Shown here: piece by piece, positions 34,242-43,713 of the stretch
How the letters are laid out: the number at the start of each line of letters is the position of its first letter
How positions within the stretch are numbered: position 1 is the stretch's first letter
Source of the DNA: Acinetobacter lanii
GTDB taxonomy: Bacteria; Pseudomonadota; Gammaproteobacteria; Pseudomonadales; Moraxellaceae
Assembly (NCBI RefSeq): GCF_011578285.1
Contig: NZ_CP049916.1
Location: forward strand, 1,364,001 to 1,428,000
Reading direction: 5' to 3'
DNA length: 64,000 bases
Program-made: the position numbers and the translations under genes
The notes under the pieces: generated by a model
What the model saw: only the letters and a program-made list of their open reading frames with translations
Told to the model about the DNA's origin: nothing
The model's database searches: none

Positions 34242-35273
34242 TTAGGCCGCTGCATGCTGCGGGCAGGGATGAGCAGATTGAATGATGCTGTACTGTACAT
34301 TCCAGCTCACCAGCTGACGTTCAAGCTGTGTCTTGTGCTGACAGTAGACCGCATCAGGCAGGCTGAAAATAAGCTTTCCAACCGTGGCATGACTGATCAC
34401 TTCTACCGTTGAAGCGTGTACATCCAAGCCATAACCGGTTTGAATGCTTAACTGGCTGAGCCAATTCAGCGGCGTATTTTTCGCTGAGGAATATGTTGCG
34501 GAAAATACAGTGTGGTCGGCTGGCAATGAGGAAGGAATATGCAAAGGCAGAATTTTTGATCCAATCGTTGATTCAGGATTTAAGATCAAATCCAGCACGC
34601 TGCCTTGCTCAGCAATTTCACCGTGAGAGAGCATGGCAACATCGTCAGCAATCTGACGCACCACATCCATTTCATGGGTAATTAAAATTACCGACAGCCC
34701 AAGTTCATCACGCAGTTCAGTCAGCAGTTTTAAAATAGATTGCGTTGAATCCGGATCTAGACCGGAAGTGGCTTCATCTGCAATGACAATGCTGGGCTGA
34801 AGCGCTAGAGCGCGTGCAATGCCGACACGCTGCTGCTGTCCGCCGGAAAGCTGTGCAGGGTAATGATTCGCGCGGTCAGAGAGTTTGACGTTTTCCAGCA
34901 GGTAAGCCACCCGTTCTTGAATTTGATGATCCACTACGCCGAGGAATTCCAGAGGAAGCGCAATATTTTCAGCAGCTGTGCGGCGCTTGAGCAGCGCTGA
35001 AGACTGGAAAATCAGTCCGATTTTCTGGCGCTGCTGTCGGAGCGCTTCAGCATTCAGTGTATTCAGTACTGTGCCGTCTAAAATCAGCTCGCCGGAGCTT
35101 GGATGTTCTAGCAGGCTTAAGCATTTTGAGAGTGTGGATTTTCCTGAGCCGCTGGGGCCGACAATAGCGGTAATTTTGCCTTTTGCAATGCTGAGATTGA
35201 TATCTTTCAGCACCTGCGCTTGGCCGCCGTTTTTCAGCGGATAGCTTTTATAAAGATTTCGAATTTCATACAT
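34242..35273 (-). CDS. MetN-type ABC transporter ATPase
   Basis: The 343-residue ATPase has Walker A GPSGSGKST (~39-47), signature LSGGQQQRV (~142-150), Walker B IVIADEAT and H-loop ITHEMDV. A ~90-residue C-terminal domain is of the NIL type found in MetN, which senses methionine and inhibits transport. First gene of the - strand operon; the 236-base gap to the + strand SfnB-like gene should hold divergent promoters. Confidence 0.9.
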   Translation of the reverse strand: MYEIRNLYKSYPLKNGGQAQVLKDINLSIAKGKITAIVGPSGSGKSTLSKCLSLLEHPSSGELILDGTVLNTLNAEALRQQRQKIGLIFQSSALLKRRTAAENIALPLEFLGVVDHQIQERVAYLLENVKLSDRANHYPAQLSGGQQQRVGIARALALQPSIVIADEATSGLDPDSTQSILKLLTELRDELGLSVILITHEMDVVRQIADDVAMLSHGEIAEQGSVLDLILNPESTIGSKILPLHIPSSLPADHTVFSATYSSAKNTPLNWLSQLSIQTGYGLDVHASTVEVISHATVGKLIFSLPDAVYCQHKTQLERQLVSWNVQYSIIQSAHPCPQHAAA

Positions 35274-35509
35274 TGTGCAAAAACTTCAGCTTTAACATGA
35301 GCTGAAATTTAATCTGAATTTAATATGTTTATTAAATATAAATTTCTGCATTTTATATGCAATTAAAGGCATATATAAATAAATAAATAGTTAATCAGAT
35401 TTAATTAAAACTATTTTAAATAAAACGATTTCGTTGTCGGATTAATGTATAAAAAACTGCGGAAAATGATGCTAGCGTAGATTTATAACAAACAAGAGAG
35501 CATTTTATA

Positions 35510-36757
35510 ATGACTTCGAAAATCGAAATAAAATTGAAAGATGCGCAGAATATCCCGCGGGATTTTTATCAGCATGATCCTTTGGCTCATGTGATACGGT
35601 CAGATGAAGAAGCCATTCAAATAGCACAACAATTAGCGCATGAATTTGCAAAGGAAGCATCAGCACGTGATTATGAGCGTCGTTTACCTTTAAAAGAAAT
35701 AGAGCAATATTCAGCTTCCGGCTTATGGGGCATTACCATTCCAAAAGCATTTGGCGGTGCTGGTGTCAGCTATAGGACATTGGCGGAAGTGGTCAAAATT
35801 ATTTCCAGTGCAGATTCTTCTTTGGGTCAGATTGCGCAGAACCATTGGGCATTTTTAGAACATATCCGTTTGGATGCATCGCCGCAGCAACAGGAATTTT
35901 TCTTTGATCAGGTGCTGCAGGGCAAGCGTTTCGGCAATGCATTTTCAGAAAAAGGCTCGAAAACCGTGGCGGATTTAACCACTGTGATTGAGTTTGAATC
36001 GGATCATGCTGTGATTAATGGCCAAAAGTTTTTTGCCACCGGCGCGCTGCTGGCGCACTGGGTGCCCGTCGTTGCAGTGAATGACGGCAAGCCTTATGCC
36101 GCTTTAGTCCCGCAGCATACGCCTGGACTGACCATCATTAATGACTGGAGCGGATTTGGTCAGCGCACTACAGTCAGCGGTTCAGTGCTTTTAGATAATG
36201 TGAAGGTCGATCTGAAATATATCGTGCCGATTCATCAGGCCTTTGAACGTCCAACAGCGGCAGGCGCAATTTCCCAGTTTATTCAGTCTGCCGTTGATGC
36301 AGGCATTGCGCGCGGCGCAATTCAGGAAACCATTGATTATGTGCGCCAGCATGCGCGTCCATGGATTGATTCAGGTTTGGAGCAGGCATCACAAGACCCT
36401 TACACCATTTCCAATATCGGTGAGCTGAAAATCAAGCTCCGCGCGGCTGAAGCTGTGCTGGATTTGGCGGCTGAGGCGATCGACCGCGCTGTAGAACATG
36501 CCACAGAAGAAACAGTCTCGGAAGCGACGCTGCTCACGGCAGAATCCAAGGTGCTGACCACTGAAATTGCGCTGCTGGCTGCCAACAAGCTGTTTGAACT
36601 GTCCGGCACGCGTTCGACACTTTCTGAGCTGAATTTAGACCGGCACTGGCGCAATGCGCGTACCCATACGCTGCATGATCCTGTGCGCTGGAAACTGAAT
36701 TTAGTTGGCAATTACTACTTAAATGATATACCGCTGCCGCGCCATGCGTGGAGCTGA
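35510..36757 (+). CDS. SfnB-like acyl-CoA dehydrogenase-fold flavoprotein, 1
   Basis: The 415-residue protein has the acyl-CoA dehydrogenase fold (IEQYSASGLWGITIPKAFGG, NDWSGFGQRTTVSGSV, LNLDRHWRNARTHTLHDP). The conserved HWRNARTHTLHD end is characteristic of the SfnB/DszC/SoxC sulfur monooxygenases rather than true acyl-CoA dehydrogenases, which end with a catalytic YEGT-type segment. It probably oxidises an organosulfur compound with reduced flavin. It is closely related to 39219-40487. It heads a + strand operon. Confidence 0.8.
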   Translation: MTSKIEIKLKDAQNIPRDFYQHDPLAHVIRSDEEAIQIAQQLAHEFAKEASARDYERRLPLKEIEQYSASGLWGITIPKAFGGAGVSYRTLAEVVKIISSADSSLGQIAQNHWAFLEHIRLDASPQQQEFFFDQVLQGKRFGNAFSEKGSKTVADLTTVIEFESDHAVINGQKFFATGALLAHWVPVVAVNDGKPYAALVPQHTPGLTIINDWSGFGQRTTVSGSVLLDNVKVDLKYIVPIHQAFERPTAAGAISQFIQSAVDAGIARGAIQETIDYVRQHARPWIDSGLEQASQDPYTISNIGELKIKLRAAEAVLDLAAEAIDRAVEHATEETVSEATLLTAESKVLTTEIALLAANKLFELSGTRSTLSELNLDRHWRNARTHTLHDPVRWKLNLVGNYYLNDIPLPRHAWS

Positions 36758-36769
36758 GAGGGAAAGATT

Positions 36770-38026
36770 ATGACCATTCAAAATAAACAGAATTTATCGC
36801 TTGGCGCCAATTATGAACAGGTGGCCGGCAAATTCCGTCCGGTATTCCAGCGCATTGCTGAAGGCGCGCTTCAACGTGAAAAAAACCGTGAACTGCCGCG
36901 TGAACCGATTCAATGGCTGAAACAGGCTGGCTTTGGCGCAGTGCGTGTGCCTTCAGCTTTCGGCGGTGACGGGGTATCACAAAAACAGCTGTTTCAGCTG
37001 CTGATTGAGCTGGCCAAAGCGGATTCTAACATCGTGCAGGCATTGCGCGGGCATTTCGCTTTCGTTGAAGACCGTTTGAATGCGCATAAAACCGAAGATC
37101 AAAGCCTATGGTTTCAGCGTTTTGTCGAAGGCGATCTGGTCGGCAACGCATGGACGGAAATCGGTAAAGTGGAAATTGGCGATGTCGTGACCCGTGTGAC
37201 GGAAAATGCTCAAGGCCAGCTTGAAGTCAATGGGCGTAAATATTATTCAACGGGCACCATTTTTGCGGACTGGATTGACTTGTTCGCGCTGGATGAAACC
37301 ACCAATCAGCATGTAATCGCTGCGGTTTCAACGCATTCATCCGGCATTAAAATCAGTGATGACTGGCATGGCTTTGGCCAGAAAACCACAGGCAGCGGTA
37401 CGCTGGTGATTGAGCATGTTCCTGTCACCCGTGACTATATTTTGCCGTTTGATCAGCGCTTTAAATATCAAACCGCGTTCTATCAGGTGGTGCATTTGGC
37501 GACGCTGGCAGGTATTGCGCAAAGCGCTGTTACAGCTTTCAGTAACGAAGTTCGCAAGCGCACACGTATTTACAGTCACGGCAATGCAGAGCTGGTGCGC
37601 GACGATGCTCAAATTCTGCAAGTGATCGGTAAAGCATCTGCGCAAGCTTATGCTAGCGAATCTATTGCGCTGCGGTCAGCAGAAGCATTGGATAGGGCTT
37701 ACCTTAGTCATTTTCAAAATGATGCTGCGCTGGATCAGAAAGCCAATGACCTTGCTGAGCTGGAATCTTCTCAGGGGCAGGTGGTGATATCTGAACTGGT
37801 TCTGAATTTGACGACTGAATTGTTCAATGCGCTCGGCGCATCTGCAAGTACAACCGAGAAGCAGCTGGACCGTTTCTGGCGCAATGCGCGTGTGGTGTCC
37901 TCACATAATCCGCTGATCTATAAGCAAAAAGTCATTGGCGATTGGGAGATCAATAAGGCGCCATTGCCTTATGTGTGGCAAATTGGAAACAGCCCGGCAG
38001 CTAAGCAGCAGGAGATCGCGGCTTAA
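36770..38026 (+). CDS. SfnB/DszC-like flavoprotein, 2
   Basis: The 418-residue protein follows the previous gene by 12 bases with GAGGGAAAG as ribosome site. It has the same fold but is of another subgroup (FRPVFQRIAEGALQREKNREL, DDWHGFGQKTTGSGT, DRFWRNARVVSSHNPLIYK). The closest relative in the window is 43714-44997. A hetero-oligomer with gene 1 or a different organosulfur substrate is possible. It is the last gene before a strong terminator. Confidence 0.8.
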   Translation: MTIQNKQNLSLGANYEQVAGKFRPVFQRIAEGALQREKNRELPREPIQWLKQAGFGAVRVPSAFGGDGVSQKQLFQLLIELAKADSNIVQALRGHFAFVEDRLNAHKTEDQSLWFQRFVEGDLVGNAWTEIGKVEIGDVVTRVTENAQGQLEVNGRKYYSTGTIFADWIDLFALDETTNQHVIAAVSTHSSGIKISDDWHGFGQKTTGSGTLVIEHVPVTRDYILPFDQRFKYQTAFYQVVHLATLAGIAQSAVTAFSNEVRKRTRIYSHGNAELVRDDAQILQVIGKASAQAYASESIALRSAEALDRAYLSHFQNDAALDQKANDLAELESSQGQVVISELVLNLTTELFNALGASASTTEKQLDRFWRNARVVSSHNPLIYKQKVIGDWEINKAPLPYVWQIGNSPAAKQQEIAA

Positions 38027-38048
38027 AACGGATGCAGTATCTATTTTT

Positions 38049-38082
38049 AGAATTAAAACCGCACGATTGCGGTTTTAATTCT
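38049..38082 (+). terminator. strong rho-independent terminator
   Basis: AGAATTAAAACCGC, loop ACGATT, GCGGTTTTAATTCT: a perfect 14-bp stem with its own A/T-rich flanks, 22 bases after the stop of SfnB-like gene 2; likely works on both strands. Confidence 0.85.
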
Positions 38083-38249
38083 ATGGATATATTTAAAATT
38101 TATAATGACTGCTTATTTTATTTCGTGTTTTATAAATATATATAAATTCTAAAAGATTAAATAAATTGCTGATATTTTGAGGTGAATATATTGATATAGC
38201 TAAATTAAGAAGATGAGCTACAATAGAAAAAACACTCACCTTTAAAATT

Positions 38250-38627
38250 ATGCCAAAAACATATTCTGTCGATCTACGTGAAAAAGTCATGCAGTTTTAT
38301 AAAGAGTCAAAGCATAAATCTAAGACGTGCGAAATATTTAATATTGCCAGAACCACGCTCGATGATTGGATTCTGATCGAACAGCAGACTGGTCAACTCA
38401 AACAACCTAAGTCTCCAAATGTAGGACGTCCCTCAAAGATTCTGGACCTGCAAGCTTTTGAAGCATTTGTAAAAACAACGCCATTTACCCAAGCTAAAGA
38501 TCTTATTCCTTTGTTTGAACAGAAATTCGGTTATAGCGTTGGCTATCATGTCATTTTAAAAGCTCTAAATAAGATGGGTTGGACGCGTAAAAAAAGAGTT
38601 TTCTCTACAAACAAGCCTGCAAGTTAA
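38250..38627 (+). CDS. IS630-family transposase, N-terminal HTH frame
   Basis: The 125-residue product begins MPKTYSVDLREKVMQFYKES and has two helix-turn-helix regions (SKTCEIFNIARTTLDDWI; KDLIPLFEQKFGYSVGYHVI) for terminal repeat binding. The frame ends past an A7 run (38589-38595) where a -1 slip would join it to the catalytic frame. Confidence 0.85.
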   Translation: MPKTYSVDLREKVMQFYKESKHKSKTCEIFNIARTTLDDWILIEQQTGQLKQPKSPNVGRPSKILDLQAFEAFVKTTPFTQAKDLIPLFEQKFGYSVGYHVILKALNKMGWTRKKRVFSTNKPAS

Positions 38628-38650
38628 GCCGTGCTGTATTTGAATGGTGT

Positions 38651-39169
38651 TTGCCTCAGTGGAAGCAGCAATATGGTGAAGATCACATTCTTTATATCGA
38701 TGAATCAGGCATCAATACCAATGAAACCGCAGAATATGGTTGGTCTCCAAAAGGTCAACGTTGTCATGCATTTAAGTCAGGTGGGCATGGCACGAGACTC
38801 AGTATGATCAGTGCGGTCAGATCAAATGCACCATTCAAGTTTACTCAACCTTTAGTTTTTCACGGTTCGTGTGATCGGAATATTTTTGTCTGTTGGTTGG
38901 AATATTTGTTGCAGGATTTAAAGCAAAAGGATGATCAGACTAAGAGTTATTTGCTGATTCTAGATAATGCATCCATTCATAAAGGTCGAGTAATTGATGA
39001 TTTGGCAGCACGATATCAGATAAGAATTGTTTATCTACCGGCATATAGTCCTGATCTAAATCCTATTGAGAGAGCATGGTCTGTCCTAAAAAGTAAAGTC
39101 AGACATATGGTTGCTCAGAATAATAAAACCTTTCAGGAAGCTTTAGATATCGTCTTTAAAATGATGTAG
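38651..39169 (+). CDS. IS630-family transposase, catalytic DDE frame
   Basis: This is the catalytic half with YIDESG, LILDNASIHK and SPDLNPIERAW. It is open upstream to 38591, so the TTG start shown is nominal and the protein is probably made by frameshift from the previous frame. It is almost identical to 301-819 apart from the last ~15 residues. Confidence 0.85.
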   Translation: MPQWKQQYGEDHILYIDESGINTNETAEYGWSPKGQRCHAFKSGGHGTRLSMISAVRSNAPFKFTQPLVFHGSCDRNIFVCWLEYLLQDLKQKDDQTKSYLLILDNASIHKGRVIDDLAARYQIRIVYLPAYSPDLNPIERAWSVLKSKVRHMVAQNNKTFQEALDIVFKMM

Positions 39170-39218
39170 CTTATGTTTTTTATTTAGCTATATTAATCAC
39201 CCAGAGCTTTAAAAGATT

Positions 39219-40487
39219 ATGAATATTAAAATTCAAGACCTTCAAATTGAAAACCTGAAAATTGAAAATAACCAGGATATTCCAGATTCCGTTTTTGAAC
39301 AGCACCAGCCTGCACATATTATCCAAAATGATGCTGAAGCCATCGCTGCTGCCAAGAAGCTCGCAGAAATTTTCAGGCAACAGGCATCGCACCGTGATGC
39401 GAACCGTTTGCTGCCGCTGCAGGAAATCGTTGAATTTTCGCAAAGCGGTTTATGGTGCATCAATATTCCTAAACAGTATGGCGGCGCGCAAGTGAAGCAC
39501 CGCACACTGTCACAGGTGATCCGCATTTTAGCCAGCGCTGATCCTGCACTGACGCAGATTTCAGAAAATCATTTGTCCTTTTTGGAACAAGTGCGTTTAG
39601 ATGCAGCAGAAGAACAGAAGCAGCTGATTTTCGGCAATATCCTCAAAGGCCAGCGTTTGGGCAATGCACTGTCCGAACGGGGCGGCAGAACGGTCATTGA
39701 TTTAAAAACCCGGATTACACCGAATGCGCAAGGCTATGCGGTGAACGGCAAGAAATTCTATGCTACCGGTGCGATCTTAGCGCATTGGGTCTATGCAGTC
39801 GGTCTGGATGACGAGGGCAATGAACTTACTGCACTGATTCCGCATCATGCACCAGGGCTGAGCATTATCAATGACTGGTCCGGCTTTGGTCAGCGTTCCA
39901 CAGCGAGCGGCACAGTGATTCTGGACAACGTTCAAGTCGATGCTGCTTATGTCATCCCAACAGGAGCAGGCGGTGAAAGCATCAATCTTGTCGGAACAAT
40001 TTCACAGCTGATACATTCATCTATTGATGCCGGTATTGCTCATGCTGCTATTGAAGATGCGATTGAGTTTGTACAGAAATATACACGTCCTTGGATAGAT
40101 GCAGATCAAGAACATGCGGTGGATGATCAATTCACACAAGCCGCAGTCGCTGAGCTGAAAATAAAATTGCATGCGGCTGAAGCGCTGTTGGACCGCGCGG
40201 GAGATTTTGTTGATGCAGCCTTGGAAAATTTAACTGAAGACAATGCCAATGCAGCTACTTTAGCTGTGGCGGAAGCCAAAGTGCTGAGTGCGGAAATCGC
40301 CATTTTAGCGTCGAATAAACTGTTTGAACTGGCTGGAACACGCGCGGCGCTGTCAGAGCTGAATTTAGACCGCCATTGGCGTAATGCGCGCATCCATACG
40401 CTGCATGATCCTGTGCGCTGGAAGTATAAGCTGATTGGCGAATATTATTTAAAAGGCAAGCATTTGCCCCGCCATCCTTGGAGCTGA
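39219..40487 (+). CDS. SfnB-like acyl-CoA dehydrogenase-fold flavoprotein, 3
   Basis: The 422-residue protein is collinear with 35510-36757 and shares long blocks (FSQSGLWCINIPKQYGGAQV, INDWSGFGQRSTASGTV, LNLDRHWRNARIHTLHDP), so the two are paralogs. Its ATG is only 27 bases after the IS630 copy, with no clear ribosome site; the original leader is lost or displaced by the insertion. It may now depend on transcription from inside the element. Predicted role: sulfur-compound monooxygenase. Confidence 0.8.
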   Translation: MNIKIQDLQIENLKIENNQDIPDSVFEQHQPAHIIQNDAEAIAAAKKLAEIFRQQASHRDANRLLPLQEIVEFSQSGLWCINIPKQYGGAQVKHRTLSQVIRILASADPALTQISENHLSFLEQVRLDAAEEQKQLIFGNILKGQRLGNALSERGGRTVIDLKTRITPNAQGYAVNGKKFYATGAILAHWVYAVGLDDEGNELTALIPHHAPGLSIINDWSGFGQRSTASGTVILDNVQVDAAYVIPTGAGGESINLVGTISQLIHSSIDAGIAHAAIEDAIEFVQKYTRPWIDADQEHAVDDQFTQAAVAELKIKLHAAEALLDRAGDFVDAALENLTEDNANAATLAVAEAKVLSAEIAILASNKLFELAGTRAALSELNLDRHWRNARIHTLHDPVRWKYKLIGEYYLKGKHLPRHPWS

Positions 40488-40631
40488 TCGGCAGGTTTTG
40501 TTATACGAAAAAGTAATAATCAATGCAGCCTTTGTTAATTCTATTTTTTGCATATAAAAATAATATTTAAATTATTTTTTAAATAAGCATTTTTGTATAT
40601 TTTTGCAGAATTGAAATATAGAACTGCTGCC

Positions 40632-41654
40632 ATGATTAATATTGAAAATGCTGATAAGTATTTTAATGCAAAGAATAATAAAATCTTTGCATTAAAAAAT
40701 ATTTCCCTGCAGATTGACGCATCGAAAATCGTTGGAATTATCGGATATTCCGGTGCGGGAAAATCAACATTATTAAGACTGATGAATGGGCTGGAAAAGG
40801 CGGATGCGGGTCAAGTTGAGGTGCTGGGCCAGTCTATTCAGCATGCCTCTGAAAATGAGCTGAAAGCACTTCGTAAACAGATTTCCATGATTTTTCAGCA
40901 TTTCAATTTGCTGAAAACCATAACCGTTTTTGACAATATTGCCTTTCCGCTGCGCTTAGACGGCAGTTTAAGTAAAAAACAGTTGCAGCAGCGCGTTGAG
41001 GACTTAGCGCATCAAGTCGGTTTAAGCGAGCATTTGCATAAGTATCCTAAGCAGCTCTCAGGCGGTCAAAAACAGCGTGTCGGCATTGCCCGCGCATTGG
41101 CGAATTCACCGAAGATTCTGCTGTGCGATGAAGCGACCAGCGCGCTTGATCCGATCACCACACATGAAATTCTCAATCTGCTGCTGCAAATCAATCGGGA
41201 TTTGGGTATTACGATTGTGCTGATCACGCATGAAATTGATGTTATCCGCCGTATTTGCGATGACGTTGTGGTGCTGGAAAAAGGCCAAATTGCAGAGCAG
41301 GGGCCAGTCGATCAAGTGTTGCTGCATCCTGTGCATGACATTTCCCGCTCCTTGATCTTGGAAAATACCGATATTGATGAAGCGATTCTGCTGCCAAATT
41401 CGCAGATCCTCCGTGTCACTGCAATCGGTGAACTGGCGCAGCGTCCAGTCTATGAAACGCTAGCGCTGAAGCATCAAGTGAATTATCAGATTCTGCATTC
41501 AAAAGTCGAACGGACGAAAACCTCGCTGTACAGCCAGTCCATCCTGTCGATTCAAGGGCTGAACACGGCCAATTATCTGCAGCAGCTGGAACAGCTGGGC
41601 GCACATATCGAAATTATTCAAGGCGCCGCGCCGCGCATTACAGAGGCAGCCTAA
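40632..41654 (+). CDS. MetN-type ABC transporter ATPase, second set
   Basis: The start at ATG 40632 (MINIENADKYF) fits the family; the longer TTG frame adds 13 atypical residues. About 340 residues: Walker A GYSGAGKST (~38-46), signature LSGGQKQRV, Walker B ILLCDEAT, H-loop ITHEIDV and a C-terminal NIL-like domain. Its stop touches the permease start. It forms a metN-metI-metQ operon on the + strand, the second full MetNIQ-type system in 10 kb. Confidence 0.9.
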   Translation: MINIENADKYFNAKNNKIFALKNISLQIDASKIVGIIGYSGAGKSTLLRLMNGLEKADAGQVEVLGQSIQHASENELKALRKQISMIFQHFNLLKTITVFDNIAFPLRLDGSLSKKQLQQRVEDLAHQVGLSEHLHKYPKQLSGGQKQRVGIARALANSPKILLCDEATSALDPITTHEILNLLLQINRDLGITIVLITHEIDVIRRICDDVVVLEKGQIAEQGPVDQVLLHPVHDISRSLILENTDIDEAILLPNSQILRVTAIGELAQRPVYETLALKHQVNYQILHSKVERTKTSLYSQSILSIQGLNTANYLQQLEQLGAHIEIIQGAAPRITEAA

Positions 41655-42326
41655 ATGCTCGAACTTATTGCAAATCTGGATTATCAAGAACTCTGGGATG
41701 CAGCCAAAGCCACATTGCTGATGCTGTCATTGTCACTGCTGTTTATAGTTGTGCTTGGGCTGCCTTTAGGCGTGGCGATATATTCCTTTGCCAACAGCAG
41801 GATTAAGAAGCATCCTGTGCTTTATTCCATCCTGTCATTCTTTATTAATATTATCCGCTCAATCCCATTCATTATTTTAATGATTCTGCTGATGCCGCTA
41901 ACGGCGCTCATTACAGGGACAACTATTGATGTTGCAGGCGTGATTCCGCCAATTACTGTTGCAGGCATTGCATTCTTTGCGCGCTTAACGGAAACCGCGC
42001 TGCATGAAGTCGATAGCGGCGTGATCGAAGCGGCCCAGTCTATGGGCGCCAGTTACTGGCAGATGGTCAAAGGCGTGCTGCTGCCGGAAGCGCGTGCTCC
42101 GATTATTGCCGCAATTACCGTGACCAGTATCGCGCTGGTGGACTATACAGCCGTATCCGGTGTGATTGGCGGCGGCGGTTTAGGGGACTTGGCGATCCGT
42201 TACGGCTATCAGCGCTATCAGACTGAAATCATGCTGGTTACTGTGTTTTTGTTGATCGTGATTGTGCAAATCATGCAGTTTATTGGCAATAAAGCAGTGC
42301 TGTATTTTTCCAAGAATTACACCTAA
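41655..42326 (+). CDS. MetI-type ABC transporter permease, second set
   Basis: The 223-residue permease has about five spans (MLSLSLLFIVVLGLPLGVAI, SIPFIILMILLMPLTALITG), a coupling loop VIEAAQSMGASYWQMVKGVLLPEAR (~120-145, an EAA motif) and the GGGGLGDLAIRYGYQRY end. It starts directly after the ATPase stop, with no gap. Closely similar in layout to 33543-34229. Confidence 0.92.
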   Translation: MLELIANLDYQELWDAAKATLLMLSLSLLFIVVLGLPLGVAIYSFANSRIKKHPVLYSILSFFINIIRSIPFIILMILLMPLTALITGTTIDVAGVIPPITVAGIAFFARLTETALHEVDSGVIEAAQSMGASYWQMVKGVLLPEARAPIIAAITVTSIALVDYTAVSGVIGGGGLGDLAIRYGYQRYQTEIMLVTVFLLIVIVQIMQFIGNKAVLYFSKNYT

Positions 42327-42377
42327 GGCACTCAAAAATTCAGAGACACCAAATTGAATGTTTAACTTGAAGGAACA

Positions 42378-43193
42378 ATGATGAACACTTTAAAAAAATT
42401 AGCGGCCGTGATCAGTATCGCTGCGGTATCTGCTGGGGTTTGGGCAAATCAAACGGTTACGGTTGGCGCCAGCGCAACACCGCATGCCGTGATCTTAGAG
42501 CATATTAAGCCTGAGCTGGCGAAGCAGGGCATTGATTTGAAAATCAAAATCTATTCAGATTATGTGCAGCCGAATACACAGCTAGTATCGAAAAAACTGG
42601 ATGCCAATTATTTCCAGTACCGCCCATTTCTGAATGATTTTAATGCCAAAACCAAATCAAATTTAGTGCCTGTGGTGCCTGTGCATATAGAGCCATTTTT
42701 GCTGTATTCCTCAAAAATCACCAATTTAAAGCAGTTGAAAGACGGCGCTACAGTTGCGATTCCGAGCGATCCGGTCAATGGCGGACGCGGTCTGCTGCTT
42801 TTGGCGAAACTGAATTTGATTACGCTGAAACCAGGATTTAAACAGCTGGCGCTGCCGACCGATAAACTGCTGTCAGTACGCGATATCGCATCTAATCCAA
42901 AGAAACTGAAAATTAAAGAGCTGGACTCTGCAATGCTGCCGCGCACTTTGTCTCAAGTGGATTTGGCGGCATTAAACTGCAACTATGTGCTTGAAGCGAA
43001 ATTGGATATTAAAAAGTCGCTGTATATTGAAAGCGGTCAGGACGGTAAAAATATCTGGGCTGAATATTTAGTCGTGCGCCCAGGCGATCAAAAGAAACCT
43101 GAGATCCAAAAAGTAGCTAAAGCGCTGAACAGCGATTCAACCCGCCAGTTTATCAAGCAGCACTTTAAAGGCGAAATTTATACCGCCTTCTAA
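42378..43193 (+). CDS. MetQ/NlpA-family periplasmic binding protein, second set
   Basis: The 271-residue protein has a cleavable signal peptide (MNTLKKLAAVISIAAVSAGVWA-N) without a lipobox, so it is probably soluble in the periplasm, unlike the membrane-anchored one at 32638. NlpA family motifs: GASATPHAVILEHIKPEL, SKKLDANYFQYRPFLND, VAIPSDPVNGGRGLLLLAK. GAAGGAAC precedes the ATG pair at 42378/42381. The terminator after it closes the operon. Confidence 0.9.
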   Translation: MMNTLKKLAAVISIAAVSAGVWANQTVTVGASATPHAVILEHIKPELAKQGIDLKIKIYSDYVQPNTQLVSKKLDANYFQYRPFLNDFNAKTKSNLVPVVPVHIEPFLLYSSKITNLKQLKDGATVAIPSDPVNGGRGLLLLAKLNLITLKPGFKQLALPTDKLLSVRDIASNPKKLKIKELDSAMLPRTLSQVDLAALNCNYVLEAKLDIKKSLYIESGQDGKNIWAEYLVVRPGDQKKPEIQKVAKALNSDSTRQFIKQHFKGEIYTAF

Positions 43194-43209
43194 TGCGCTG
43201 ACGAAATTT

Positions 43210-43238
43210 AAAAAGGCATTGTCATCAATGCCTTTTTT
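43210..43238 (+). terminator. rho-independent terminator of the second MetNIQ operon
   Basis: AAAAAGGCATTG, loop TCAT, CAATGCCTTTTTT: a 12-bp stem with a T-run, 17 bases after the stop. Confidence 0.9.
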
Positions 43239-43713
43239 ATTGGCTGCAGTTTTTTTAGTTAGGGATTAAGTTGTCTGTTGTCCTATCAACAGATATAAAC
43301 AGTTTTTGAATTCTGCACTTATTCATTCGATCAGCATGTTCAATGAATTGAATAGCTGCATTGATTTTTTATTAAAATTTCTTGCACCATGCAGGCTGGA
43401 AAATTGCATTAAATCAATAATAACTCCATTTAAAGATGAAACTGAGGCTAGCTTAGGCCTGAAATGTATTTTGCGCATAATCATTGTTAATGAAAGCTGT
43501 CGAGCTTATTCGTTTTTATGAAAAATACTGAATTATAAAAATTGACTGGGATATAGGATGCTGCATGCAGACCTAAGCTTTCTGCATGAGAAACCGCCAG
43601 TAAAAAGCCTATAAACTCAATGAATACTTCCCTTTGAAATTTAAGATTAAAAAAAGCGCTTGAAAATTAATCCAAGCGCATGCTGAAAAGTCAAAATGAT
43701 TATTTTATAGAGC
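43239..43713. other. 475-base spacer, no supported gene
   Basis: The only ORF (71 codons, 43306-43521, +) lacks a ribosome site and has cysteine-rich, non-protein-like composition. The region separates two convergent genes. No clear repeat is seen apart from the terminator at its left edge. Confidence 0.5.

Larger units (their letters stand above)
38197..39190 (+). mobile_element. IS630-family element, copy 2 (complete)
   Basis: It is 994 bp long. The termini TAGCTAAATTAAGAAGATG and (inverted) TAGCTAAATAAAAAACATA are imperfect repeats, flanked on both sides by TA (38195-38196 and 39191-39192), the expected target duplication. It separates SfnB-like genes 2 and 3. Two frames overlap on an A7 run. 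Confidence 0.92.

Noticed and set aside
35424..35435. Inverted repeat AACGA-TT-TCGTT before SfnB-like gene 1 as an operator
   Set aside because: Only a 5-bp stem in AT-rich DNA; too weak to support.
43306..43521. 71-codon ORF in the spacer after the second MetQ gene
   Set aside because: No ribosome site, odd composition and no recognisable motif; likely random.
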